A stretch of DNA of 64,000 nt from Saccharopolyspora kobensis (GTDB taxonomy: Bacteria; Actinomycetota; Actinomycetes; Mycobacteriales; Pseudonocardiaceae). Each line of letters starts with the position of its first letter. The stretch's first letter is position 1. The notes below the pieces were generated by a model. The model was not told where the DNA came from. It searched no databases and was given only the letters and a program-made list of their open reading frames with translations. The stretch lies in assembly GCF_900108315.1 (NCBI RefSeq), contig NZ_FNVB01000003.1, forward strand, positions 124,001-188,000. Reading direction: 5' to 3'. A program made the position numbers and the translations under genes. Below are positions 39,520 through 47,683 of the stretch, in pieces.

Positions 39520-41090
39520 CCACCGTCGTCAGCATCCGCGACCTCACCGTCACCGCAGGCGATCGCGCGATCGTCTCGGGCGTGTCGTTCGACCTCGCCG
39601 AGGGCGGGATCACCGCGCTCGTCGGGGAGTCCGGCAGCGGAAAGACCACCACCGCGCTCTCGCTCCTCGGCGAGAAGCCGCCGGGCGCCGAGGTCTCCGG
39701 CCGCATCGAGATCGCCGGGCAGGCCGTCGATCCAGCACGTCCACCGGCCACCGGGGCCGTCGGTTACATCCCGCAGCACCCCTCGGCCGCCCTGAACCCG
39801 GTTCGCCGGATCGGCTCGGTGCTGCGGGAGATCGCGCGGCTGCACGTCCGCGCCAGTTCCCGCCGCGAACGCCGGGAACTCGTGCGGCAGCGGGTCGTGG
39901 AGGCGTTGCGCCAGGCCCAGGTGCCCGACGGGGAGCGATTCCTGCACCGCTACCCGCACCAGCTCTCCGGCGGGCAGCAGCAGCGCGTCGTGCTGGCGCA
40001 CCAGCTCATCGGGCGGCCGCGGGTCCTCGTCGCCGACGAACCCACCACCGGGCAGGACGCGGTGATCCGCGCCCAGCTCGTCGAGGAGTTCCGCTCGGTC
40101 GCGGCGCGGGGCATCGCGATCCTGCTGCTCACCCACGACCTCGACCTGGTCCGCGCGCTGGCCGGTCAGGTGCTGGTCATGAACCGCGGCGAGGTCGTGG
40201 AAACCGGGCCGTGCGAGGAGGTGCTCGGCGCACCCCGCCACCCCTGCACCCGGCGCCTGGTCGCCGCGCAGCCGGATCCCGCGGCAGCCGGGCGGAAGGC
40301 GCCGGAGAGCGGTGACGCCGTGGTGTCGGTGCGCGGCCTGGTGGCGGGCCACCGCCGCGTCGACACCGTGCACGAGGTGTCCCTGGAGATCCACCGGGGC
40401 GAAACGCTGGCCGTGGTCGGACGATCCGGCAGCGGCAAGAGCACGCTGGCCCGCTGCCTCACCGGGCTCCACCCGCACCGCGGCGGCGAGATCCTTCTCG
40501 GTGACGCGCCGCTGCCACCGCTGCTGCGGCAACGCACGCCCGAGCAGCTGGCCCGCGTCCAGTACGTCTTCCAGGACGCCCGCGCCTCCTTCAACGAGTT
40601 CGCCCCGGTCCTGGACCAGGTCGCCCGCACCGCCGAACGGCTGCGCGGCACCGGCCGCACCGAGGCCCGTCGGCGGGCTCGCGAGGAACTGGCCGGGCTC
40701 GGCATCACCGAGGCCAGCGCATCCAGGCGGCCTGCGGAGCTCTCCGGCGGAGAGCTCCAGCGGGCGGCTCTCGTGCGCGCCGCGTTCGCCCGGCCCGAGG
40801 TGCTGATCTGCGACGAGATCACCTCCGGACTCGACACCACGACCCAGGCCGACCTGCTCGACGTGCTCGAGGCGTTCCAGGACGACACCGGCTGCGCGCT
40901 CGTGGTCATCACCCACGACCTCGCCGTCGTCGACGGGCGCAGCGACCGCGTGGTGATCGTCGACGGTGGCCGGATCGTCGAACGGGGCCGCACCGCCGAC
41001 GTCCTCGCCGATCCGGCACACCCGGCCACGAAGAACCTCGTCGCCGCCGCAGGGCGGTTCACCGCGAGAACCCGCGCCCGACCGCACTGA
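39516..41090 (+). CDS. Fused dual ABC ATPase (DppD-DppF/CntD-CntF type)
   Basis: The 524-aa protein joins two nucleotide-binding domains that are separate in most Opp/Dpp systems. Domain 1: Walker A GESGSGKTTTALSLL (around 36), signature LSGGQQQRVV, Walker B VLVADEPTTGQD. Domain 2: Walker A GRSGSGKSTLARCL (around 305), signature LSGGELQRAA, Walker B VLICDEITSGLD. Both H-loops are present (LLTHDLDLV, VITHDLAVV). Both ATP sites look active. GTG at 39516 overlaps the permease stop. It completes the importer. Confidence 0.92.
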   Translation: MTTVVSIRDLTVTAGDRAIVSGVSFDLAEGGITALVGESGSGKTTTALSLLGEKPPGAEVSGRIEIAGQAVDPARPPATGAVGYIPQHPSAALNPVRRIGSVLREIARLHVRASSRRERRELVRQRVVEALRQAQVPDGERFLHRYPHQLSGGQQQRVVLAHQLIGRPRVLVADEPTTGQDAVIRAQLVEEFRSVAARGIAILLLTHDLDLVRALAGQVLVMNRGEVVETGPCEEVLGAPRHPCTRRLVAAQPDPAAAGRKAPESGDAVVSVRGLVAGHRRVDTVHEVSLEIHRGETLAVVGRSGSGKSTLARCLTGLHPHRGGEILLGDAPLPPLLRQRTPEQLARVQYVFQDARASFNEFAPVLDQVARTAERLRGTGRTEARRRAREELAGLGITEASASRRPAELSGGELQRAALVRAAFARPEVLICDEITSGLDTTTQADLLDVLEAFQDDTGCALVVITHDLAVVDGRSDRVVIVDGGRIVERGRTADVLADPAHPATKNLVAAAGRFTARTRARPH

Positions 41091-41250
41091 CCAGCCCGGA
41101 GGGGCGCACCCGGGCGACCGCGTGGGCAGCGAATCCACGCCTTCGGCGGTGGGTTCGGCGAGCGACGTCCGGGTACGGTGCGCAACGCATCTGCTGCGCG
41201 GAGCGGTGTTTTCGCGGCGCAGTCCGGGCCCGAGGAAGGCGGGAGTGCAC

Positions 41251-42212
41251 GTGCGGGTGCTGTTGTCGACGACCGGATCGCGTGGTGACGTCCAGCCGGT
41301 GATCGCGCTGGCGTTGCAGCTGCGCGGTCTCGGCCAGGACGTCCGGATCTGCGCTCCACCGGACTTCCACGACTGGATCCGGGGTCTGGGCATCTCGTCG
41401 GTTCCGCTCGGTCCGCAAATGCGCCGCGGGTCGTGGGACCTCTCCTCGCCGGAGGGGCGGCGCCGGGCAACCGCGAGCGCTGGAGGCGGGACGAGCAGCT
41501 CTGGAACGACGTGTGGGGTCCTGCGCTCAACGCCCACCGCGCGGCGGCCGGGCTGGCCCCGGTCACCGAGGTGCGCAACCACGTCCTCACCGACCGCCCG
41601 TGGCTGGCCGCCGACCCGCGGCTGGGCCCGTGGCCCGTCCCGGACGACCCGGGTGTGTTCCAGACCGGCGCGTGGCTGCTGCCGGACGAACGCCCGCTGC
41701 CCGCGGAACTGGAGTCCTTCCTCGACGCCGGTGAGCCGCCGGTCTACTTCGGACTGGGCAGCAGGAGCGCGGCGGCCGAGTCCAGCCGCTCGATGGTCGA
41801 GGCGGCCCGCGCTCTCGGCCGCCGCGCGATCGTCTCGCGCGGGTGGGCGGAACTGCCGCTGCCGGACGGCGGCGCGGACTGCATCTCGATCGGCGACGTC
41901 GACCACCGCGCGCTGTTCCGGCGGGTCGCCGCCGTGGTGCACCACGGCGGCGCCGGGACCACCGCGGTGGCAGCACTCGCCGGCACGCCCCAGGTCGTGC
42001 TGCCGCAGATCTACGACCAGCACTACTGGGCCGAACGCGTGGAGCGGCTCGGGATCGGGACCGCGCGGGGGACCGGTTCGCTGGCCGGGGCGCTCGGCCG
42101 CGTTCTCGAACCCGGCACCGCTGCGCGCGCCGCCGCCACCGCCGCGGAGATCCGCACCGACGGCGCCCTGGTCGCGGCCCGTCATCTGGTGCAGCGCGGC
42201 GACGCGTCCTGA
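41251..42212 (+). pseudogene. Glycosyltransferase (UGT/GT1 type) broken by internal deletion and frameshift
   Basis: GTG at 41251 (GGGAG upstream) starts MRVLLSTTGSRGDVQPVIALALQLRGLG and continues to SWDLSSPEGRRR, an ordinary GT1 N terminus of about 70 residues. Around 41460-41475 the sequence jumps to another frame at RERWRRDEQLWNDVWGPALNAHRAAAGLAPV and runs on to the normal C terminus (VVHHGGAGTTAVAALAGTPQVVLP). Roughly 80-100 residues of the acceptor domain are missing and the frame changes, so no functional enzyme is expected. The donor-binding HHGG motif is intact. Products of this family glycosylate lipids or antibiotics. Confidence 0.75.
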
Positions 42213-42258
42213 ACCGCGGGCCACCATTCGCGGGTGAGATCGACTACGGTCCGAACAC

Positions 42259-43098
42259 ATGCGCTCCTCTACCGGTGAGCTCCTGGCCATCAGCGACCTG
42301 CACGTGGCGATGAGCGAGAACGCCGACATCGTCCGCAAGCTCCGGCCCCGCACCGAGCACGACTGGCTGCTGGTGGCCGGGGACGTCGCGGAACGCTCCG
42401 ACCAGATCGAATGGGCGCTGGGCCTGCTGGCCGAGCGGTTCGAGAAGGTCGTGTGGGTGCCGGGCAACCACGACCTGTGGACCACCGAGCCGGACTCCCT
42501 GCAGCTGCGCGGCGAAGCCCGCTACCACGAGCTGGTGCGGCGCTGCCGCGAGCTCGGCGTGGTCACCCCGGAGGACGAGTTCCCGGTCTGGACCGGCCGC
42601 GGCGGCCCGGTCACCGTCGTCCCGCTGTTCGTGGGCTACGACTACACGTTCTTCCCGAAAGGCGCCTCCACCAAGGAAGAAGCGCTCGCCCTCGCCCACG
42701 AGGCGGGCGTGGTGTGCACCGACGAGTACCTGCTGCACCCGGATCCGCACCCGACGCGCGACGCGTGGTGCCGCGCCCGGCTGGAGTACAGCGAGCGGCG
42801 GCTGGCCGAGTGCGACCCGCAGCTGCCGACCGTCCTGGTCAACCACTACCCGCTGGTGCGCGAACCCACCGACGTGCTCTGGTACCCGGAGTTCGCGCAG
42901 TGGTGCGGAACGGTGCGCACGGCCGACTGGCACCTGCGCCACCGCGCGGCGGCGGTGATCTACGGGCACCTGCACATCCCGCGCACGACCTTCCACGACG
43001 GTGTCCGCTTCGAGGAGGTCTCCATCGGCTACCCGAGGGAGTGGAAGCGGCGCGGGCTGCCCGACGACGTCCTGCGCCCCGTCTTCCCCGAGGTCTGA
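42259..43098 (+). CDS. Metallophosphoesterase
   Basis: This 279-aa calcineurin-like phosphoesterase has every metal motif: DLH (13-15), GD (41-42), GNHD (69-72), LVNHYP and GHLH in IYGHLHIPRT. It is cytosolic, with no signal. Actinomycete members of this type often sit beside polyketide or phosphopantetheinyl genes, but none is here. ATG at 42259 is the first in frame; no clear ribosome site is seen, so a leaderless mRNA is possible. Confidence 0.88.
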   Translation: MRSSTGELLAISDLHVAMSENADIVRKLRPRTEHDWLLVAGDVAERSDQIEWALGLLAERFEKVVWVPGNHDLWTTEPDSLQLRGEARYHELVRRCRELGVVTPEDEFPVWTGRGGPVTVVPLFVGYDYTFFPKGASTKEEALALAHEAGVVCTDEYLLHPDPHPTRDAWCRARLEYSERRLAECDPQLPTVLVNHYPLVREPTDVLWYPEFAQWCGTVRTADWHLRHRAAAVIYGHLHIPRTTFHDGVRFEEVSIGYPREWKRRGLPDDVLRPVFPEV

Positions 43099-43407
43099 GG
43101 CCCGAGCCGGAAAAGACGTTGCGGGGCAGCCGGTGACGTGCCATGTTGGCACTTCGGACCAGTGTTGAGAGCGGGAGGACGAGCTTGGCGGTCGTGGTCA
43201 ACGGCATGGCTCTGCCCTGTGCTTCTTCGTCGCAGGCGGATCGTGCCCTGAGCTGACGCCGGGAGGCGTCTTCCGCACCGGCCGAGTGCCGGTGATTCCA
43301 CGCGCCCGTCTCCTGCTGACGTCGAAGCACCGCGCGGTGGTTCCGCGGAGCCACCTGTCCTGGTCCGCGTGGCGCCGTTCGCGCGCCACCGCTTCGACGG
43401 AGTACGC
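43099..43407. other. 309-base gene-free gap with hairpins and a palindrome
   Basis: No gene is seen. Two small hairpins follow the phosphoesterase: GACGCC/GGCGTC (43255-43270) and CACCGGC/GCCGGTG (43276-43294), probably its terminator. A 20-bp palindrome GGTGGTTCCGCGGAGCCACC (43336-43355, one mismatched pair) lies 52 bases before the DHA2 exporter start and could be a repressor site, although no regulator gene is adjacent. Confidence 0.5.
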
Positions 43408-44934
43408 ATGTCGTCTTCTGCCACGAGATCGTCACCGCCCCGGGCCGGCCTGCGGGAATGGCTGGGCCTGGCCGTGCTGAGCCTGCCCACCCTGCTGGTC
43501 GCGCTGGACATGAGCGTGCTGTTCCTGGCGCTGCCGCACCTGACCGCCGCGCTGGGCGCCACCAGCGTCGAACTGCTGTGGATCACCGACGTCTACAGCT
43601 TCGCGATCGCCGGTTTCCTGCTCACCGCGGGAACCGTGGGCGACCGGATCGGTCACCGCAGGCTCCTGCTGATCGGTGCCGCGGGGTTCGGCGCCGCATC
43701 GGTGCTGGCCGCGTTCTCGACCAGCGCCGGGATGCTCATCGCCGCCCGAGCCGTCCTCGGTGCCGTCGCCGCCACCCTGATGCCCAGCACGCTGGCCCTG
43801 ATCAGCAAGATGTTCGGCGATCCTCGGCAGCGCCGGATCGCCATCGCCGGGTGGTCGAGCACCTTCATGGCCGGTATCGCGATCGGGCCGGTCGCCGGTG
43901 GCGCGCTGCTGGAGTTCTTCTGGTGGGGCTCGGTTTTCCTGCTGGCGGTGCCGGTGATGGTGCTGCTGCTGGTGGCCGGGCCCGCGCTGCTGCCCGAGCA
44001 GCGCGCCGCCGACGCCGGCCGCCTGGACCTGCTCAGCGTCGGTCTGTCGCTGGCCACCGTCCTGCCGCCCGTCCACGCGCTCAAGGAGCTGGCCAGGGGC
44101 GGCAGCACCACGACGGTGGTGCTGGCCCTGCTGGCCGGTCTGGTCGCCGGAGCGCTGTTCGTGCGGCGCCAGCGGCGGCTGGCCGATCCCCTGTTCGACC
44201 TCCGGCTCTTCACCGACCGGGGCTTCAGCACCGCGCTGCTGGTGCTGCTGCTCGGGGCGGCGACCACGAGCGGGATCACCATGTTCGTCGCGCAGTACCT
44301 GCAGATGGCCGACGGGCTCTCGCCGCTGCGGGCGGCTCTGTGGCTGCTGCCCGCCGCCGCGGCGCTGGTGGCGAGTTCGATGCTGGCACCGGTGGCCGCC
44401 CGGTGGATCGGGCCCGGCTACGTCGTCGGCGCCGGGCTGCTGGTCTCCTCGGCCGGGTTCGCGGTCCTGGCCCAGGTCGGCGGCCCCGCCGGGCCGGCCG
44501 GAGTGGTGGCGGGTCTGGCCATCGCCTACTTCGGCACCGGACCCGCCGACGTGCTCGGCACGGACCTGGCGGTCGGTGCCGCCCCACCCGGCAAGGCGGG
44601 TGCGGCGGCATCGATGTCGGAGACCACCACCGAGCTCGGAGTGGCCGTGGGCACGGCCGGGCTGGGCAGTCTCGGTGCTCTCGCCTACCGCGGTGAGATG
44701 GCGGGCTCGGTGCCTGCGGGCATCGCGCCCGAGGCCGCCGACCGCGCCACCGACACGATGGCGGGCGCGGTCACCGCGGCCAGGCAACTGCCCGCCGACC
44801 TCGCCGGTGAGCTGCTCGCACTCGCGCGAGACGCCTACACCGGCGGGTTGATCGCGGTGGCCGCGGCCGCGGCCACCACCACGGCGGTGCTGGCGGTGCT
44901 CGCCATCGCGCTCTTGCGCCGCCGGGCGAACTAG
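43408..44934 (+). CDS. DHA2-family drug efflux MFS transporter
   Basis: The 508-aa membrane protein has about fourteen helices, the DHA2 (QacA/EmrB/SmvA-like) size and topology. Diagnostic sequences are LLVALDMSVLFLALPHLTAAL in helix 1 (D1-type Asp-Met), LLWITDVYSFAIAGFLLTAGTVGDRIGHRRLL (motif A) and GIAIGPVAGGALLEFFWW (motif C). It probably exports cationic or lipophilic toxins. ATG at 43408 follows GGAG; the TTG/GTG alternatives upstream add an odd leader. A strong terminator hairpin follows. Confidence 0.9.
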   Translation: MSSSATRSSPPRAGLREWLGLAVLSLPTLLVALDMSVLFLALPHLTAALGATSVELLWITDVYSFAIAGFLLTAGTVGDRIGHRRLLLIGAAGFGAASVLAAFSTSAGMLIAARAVLGAVAATLMPSTLALISKMFGDPRQRRIAIAGWSSTFMAGIAIGPVAGGALLEFFWWGSVFLLAVPVMVLLLVAGPALLPEQRAADAGRLDLLSVGLSLATVLPPVHALKELARGGSTTTVVLALLAGLVAGALFVRRQRRLADPLFDLRLFTDRGFSTALLVLLLGAATTSGITMFVAQYLQMADGLSPLRAALWLLPAAAALVASSMLAPVAARWIGPGYVVGAGLLVSSAGFAVLAQVGGPAGPAGVVAGLAIAYFGTGPADVLGTDLAVGAAPPGKAGAAASMSETTTELGVAVGTAGLGSLGALAYRGEMAGSVPAGIAPEAADRATDTMAGAVTAARQLPADLAGELLALARDAYTGGLIAVAAAAATTTAVLAVLAIALLRRRAN

Positions 44935-44939
44935 CGGCG

Positions 44940-44973
44940 GCGTCGCCGGGAACCGCCCGGTTCCCGGCGACGC
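44940..44973. terminator. Perfect 15-bp bidirectional terminator hairpin
   Basis: GCGTCGCCGGGAACC and its exact reverse complement flank a 4-base loop GCCC in the 44-base gap between the convergent DHA2 and RraA-like genes. Confidence 0.8.
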
Positions 44974-44978
44974 ACCGC

Positions 44979-45650
44979 TCAGTCCTCGATGACCAGGCCC
45001 TTCGCCTCGAGCTTGGCCGCGAGGCCGCTGACCTCGATGACGCTCTTGCCCGCCCGGTACTCGGCGATGTAGCGGGCTTCAGCGGCATCGCGCTCACCGG
45101 ACTTGCGGATCGCCTCGGCGAGATCCTCGCGGCGGACCACCACGACACCGTCGGCGTCACCGCGGACCACGTCACCGGGGCGGACGATCTCACCACCGAT
45201 CAGCACCGGTTCGTTCAGCGGCCCGAGGGTCTCCTTGACGGTGCCCTTGATCGACACGCTGCGGGAGAACACCGGCAGGCCGAGCTTGCGCAGCTCCTGC
45301 GTGTCGCGCACGCCGGTGTCGGTGACCAGACCCGCGATCCCCCGCGCCCGGCAGGCGTTGGCCAGGACGTCGCCGAACTGCCCCGCCTCGGCGTACTCCC
45401 CCGCCGACACGACGAGGACGTCACCGGGCCGGGCGTGGGCGATGGCGACCTGGAGCATCAGGTTGTCCCGCGGCGCGCAGGACACCGTGAACGCCGGCCC
45501 GCACAACGACATGTCGCGGTCGACCGGCTTGATCGTCGAACTCAGCGCCCCGAGCCTGCCCTGCGCTTCGTGGATCGTGGCCGACGAGTACCGGCCCAGC
45601 TGCTCGACCAGCGCCGCGTCCGGCCGGTCGATCTTGGTGGTGACGCGCAT
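44979..45650 (-). CDS. RraA-like 4-hydroxy-4-methyl-2-oxoglutarate/CHA-type aldolase
   Basis: The 223-aa protein belongs to the RraA/HMG-aldolase fold: SSATIHEAQGRLGALSSTIKPV, GDVLVVSAGEYAEAGQFGDVLANACRARG and the metal/pyruvate site GLVTDTGVRDTQELRKLGLPVFSR with the conserved R and D. Class II pyruvate aldolases of this type cleave 4-hydroxy-2-oxo acids to pyruvate plus a second oxo acid; RraA proper inhibits RNase E but lacks some of these residues. GAGGAG precedes the ATG. As the last gene of a catabolic operon after an aminotransferase, an aldolase role is favoured. Confidence 0.82.
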   Translation of the reverse strand: MRVTTKIDRPDAALVEQLGRYSSATIHEAQGRLGALSSTIKPVDRDMSLCGPAFTVSCAPRDNLMLQVAIAHARPGDVLVVSAGEYAEAGQFGDVLANACRARGIAGLVTDTGVRDTQELRKLGLPVFSRSVSIKGTVKETLGPLNEPVLIGGEIVRPGDVVRGDADGVVVVRREDLAEAIRKSGERDAAEARYIAEYRAGKSVIEVSGLAAKLEAKGLVIED

Positions 45651-45671
45651 GCTGGCGCTCCTCTTCTCTGG

Positions 45672-46880
45672 TCAGGAAAGTTCGGCGCAGGCGCGGGCGA
45701 TCCGCGCCGCGGCTTCGGCGAGCACGGCGTTCGAGGTGGCGAAGGAGATCCGGAAGTAACCCGGTGACCCGTACGCCGCACCGTGGATCACCGCGACCTG
45801 CTGGGTTTCCAGCAGGTACCGGGCCAGTTCCTCGTCCGTGCCCAGCTCCGCGCCCTGCGGGGTGCGCCTGCCGAGCAGCCCGGTGCAGTTCGCGAAGAGG
45901 TAGAAGCCGCCCTGCGGGGTGGTGCAGGAGATCCCGGGGACGCCCTCCAGCGCGCGCACGAGCTCGTCCCGGCGGCCCCGGTAGGTCGCGACCATGCCGG
46001 CGATGAAGTCCTGCTCTCCGGTGAGCGCGGCGACCGCGGCCGCCTGGCTCACCGAGGACGGGCACGAGGAGATCTGCGACTGCAGCTTGTTGATCGCGGC
46101 GATCAGGTCCGCGGCGCCCGCGCCGTAGCCGATGCGCCAGCCGGTCATCGCGTAGGTCTTGGAGACGCCGTTGGTCACCAGCACGCGGTCCCGCAGCCCC
46201 GGCTCCACGCCGACCAGGGTCGGCGCCCGGCCCGTCCCGTACCAGATCTCGTCGTAGATCTCGTCGGTCAGCACCCGGACGTGCGGGTGGGCCAGCAGGA
46301 CGTCGGCCAGCGCGCGGAGTTCCGCCGCGTTGTAGGCGGCCCCGGTCGGATTGCTCGGCGCGTTCAGGACCACCCACCGCGTTCGCGGGGTGATCGCCGC
46401 TTCCAGCTGCGGCGCGGTGAGCTTGAAACCGTCGTCCTCACCGCAGTCGACGACCACCGGTGTGCCGTCGTTGGCCAGCACCATGTCCGGGTAGGACACC
46501 CAGTACGGCGCCGGGATGATCACCTCGTCACCGGTGTCCACCGTGGCCATCAGCGCGAGGAAGATGACCTGCTTGGCGCCACCGCCGACCGCGATCTGCG
46601 CGTGCGAGTAGTGCGCGCCGTGGCGCTGGGCGAGCTTCGCCGAGATCGCCTCGCGCAGTTCGGGCGTGCCGTTGACCGGCGTGTACTTGGTCTCGCCGCG
46701 GTGGATCGCCTCGATCGCGGCGCGCTTGATGTGCTCGGGGGTGTCGAAGTCGGGTTCGCCCACGGTCAGGTCCAGGATCTGGTGCCCCTCGGCCTTGAGC
46801 TCGCGCACCCGCTGGGCGGCGGTGGTGCTCGGCGAGGGCTTGATCCGGTCGACCCGCCGGGAGATCGGTGTTGCGCTCAT
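45672..46880 (-). CDS. PLP-dependent aminotransferase, class I (aspartate aminotransferase-like)
   Basis: The 402-aa enzyme transfers an amino group between an amino acid and a 2-oxo acid. Fold-type I motifs are intact: LTVGEPDFDTPEHI, NAPSNPTG (173-180), TDEIYDEI (205-212) and the Schiff-base Lys K241 in SKTYAMTGWRIGYG; the C-terminal YFRISFATS supplies the carboxylate-binding Arg. GGGGGAG lies before the ATG at 46880. It follows the SDR gene by 15 bases in the operon. The substrate is inferred to be a glutamate analogue. Confidence 0.9.
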   Translation of the reverse strand: MSATPISRRVDRIKPSPSTTAAQRVRELKAEGHQILDLTVGEPDFDTPEHIKRAAIEAIHRGETKYTPVNGTPELREAISAKLAQRHGAHYSHAQIAVGGGAKQVIFLALMATVDTGDEVIIPAPYWVSYPDMVLANDGTPVVVDCGEDDGFKLTAPQLEAAITPRTRWVVLNAPSNPTGAAYNAAELRALADVLLAHPHVRVLTDEIYDEIWYGTGRAPTLVGVEPGLRDRVLVTNGVSKTYAMTGWRIGYGAGAADLIAAINKLQSQISSCPSSVSQAAAVAALTGEQDFIAGMVATYRGRRDELVRALEGVPGISCTTPQGGFYLFANCTGLLGRRTPQGAELGTDEELARYLLETQQVAVIHGAAYGSPGYFRISFATSNAVLAEAAARIARACAELS

Positions 46881-46895
46881 CGGTGCTCCCCCGGT

Positions 46896-47639
46896 TCAGC
46901 CGGCGCGGCGCTCGAAGTTGAGCCCGCCGGGCACCTGGAAGGTCGGCAGGATCTCCACGTGCCCGATGTTGACGTGCCGCGGCGAGCCGATGGCGAACTC
47001 GATGGCATCGGCGACGTCCTCGGGCTTGAGCGACTCGTAGCCGTCGTAGTAGCGGCGCTGCGCCTCCTCCATGTCGCCCAGCAGGCGGCCGAAGATCTCG
47101 GTCTCCACCCGGCCCGGGCAGATCTCGGTGACGCGGACCCGGCGGCCGTATGCGTCGACGCGCAGTTGGCGCGAGAGCGTGTGCACGGCCGCCTTCGTGG
47201 CGTGGTACATGGTGTTGCCGCCGAAGTTGTAGATCGCGGCGATCGAGGAGATGTTCACGATGTGCCCGAGGTCGCGCTCGACCATGCCCGGCATGAGCAG
47301 CCGCACCAGGTGCAGCACCGCCTGGATGTTCACCGCGATCTGCTCGTCGACGGCGAACTCGTCGGCGTCGAGGATGTTGCCGGAGCGGGAGACCCCCGCG
47401 TTGTTCACCAGGACGTCGATCTCCAGCCCGCCGAGCTCGCGGGTCAGCGCGGCGGTGTCGGTGATGTCGAGCGCGTGGGGCGTGCACCCGGTGCGGCCGG
47501 CCAGTTCGTCGAGCCGTTCGGCGTTGCGCGCCACCGCGTGGACCTGCAGTCCCCGCTTGGCCAGCCGTTCGACGACCACCGCGCCGATGCCGGTCGAAGC
47601 ACCGGTCACCAGTGCGGTCTTGTAGTCGGAGAAGGGCAT
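46896..47639 (-). CDS. Short-chain dehydrogenase/reductase
   Basis: The 247-aa NAD(P)-dependent oxidoreductase has a Rossmann motif TGASTGIG (12-19), VNNAG (78-82) and the catalytic S131/Y145/K149 (ISSIAAI, YHATK). It resembles the YdfG-type hydroxyacid dehydrogenases that act on 3-hydroxy acids or serine-like substrates. The ATG at 47639 is the first of the conserved fold. It is part of the PxpABC operon and may oxidise or reduce a hydroxyl on the substrate. Confidence 0.88.
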   Translation of the reverse strand: MPFSDYKTALVTGASTGIGAVVVERLAKRGLQVHAVARNAERLDELAGRTGCTPHALDITDTAALTRELGGLEIDVLVNNAGVSRSGNILDADEFAVDEQIAVNIQAVLHLVRLLMPGMVERDLGHIVNISSIAAIYNFGGNTMYHATKAAVHTLSRQLRVDAYGRRVRVTEICPGRVETEIFGRLLGDMEEAQRRYYDGYESLKPEDVADAIEFAIGSPRHVNIGHVEILPTFQVPGGLNFERRAG

Positions 47640-47683
47640 TTCAGTCAGCTCCTAGGGAGTTCGTGGTTCTGGGAGTGCGGGGC

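Noticed and set aside
39297-42485. 1062-codon minus-strand open frame across the ABC ATPase and glycosyltransferase
   Set aside because: It spans several well-supported plus-strand genes and has low-complexity composition; a GC-rich DNA artefact.
44979-45650. RraA as RNase E inhibitor
   Set aside because: The catabolic operon and the retained G-x-R-D aldolase-type residues favour an aldolase-like enzyme.
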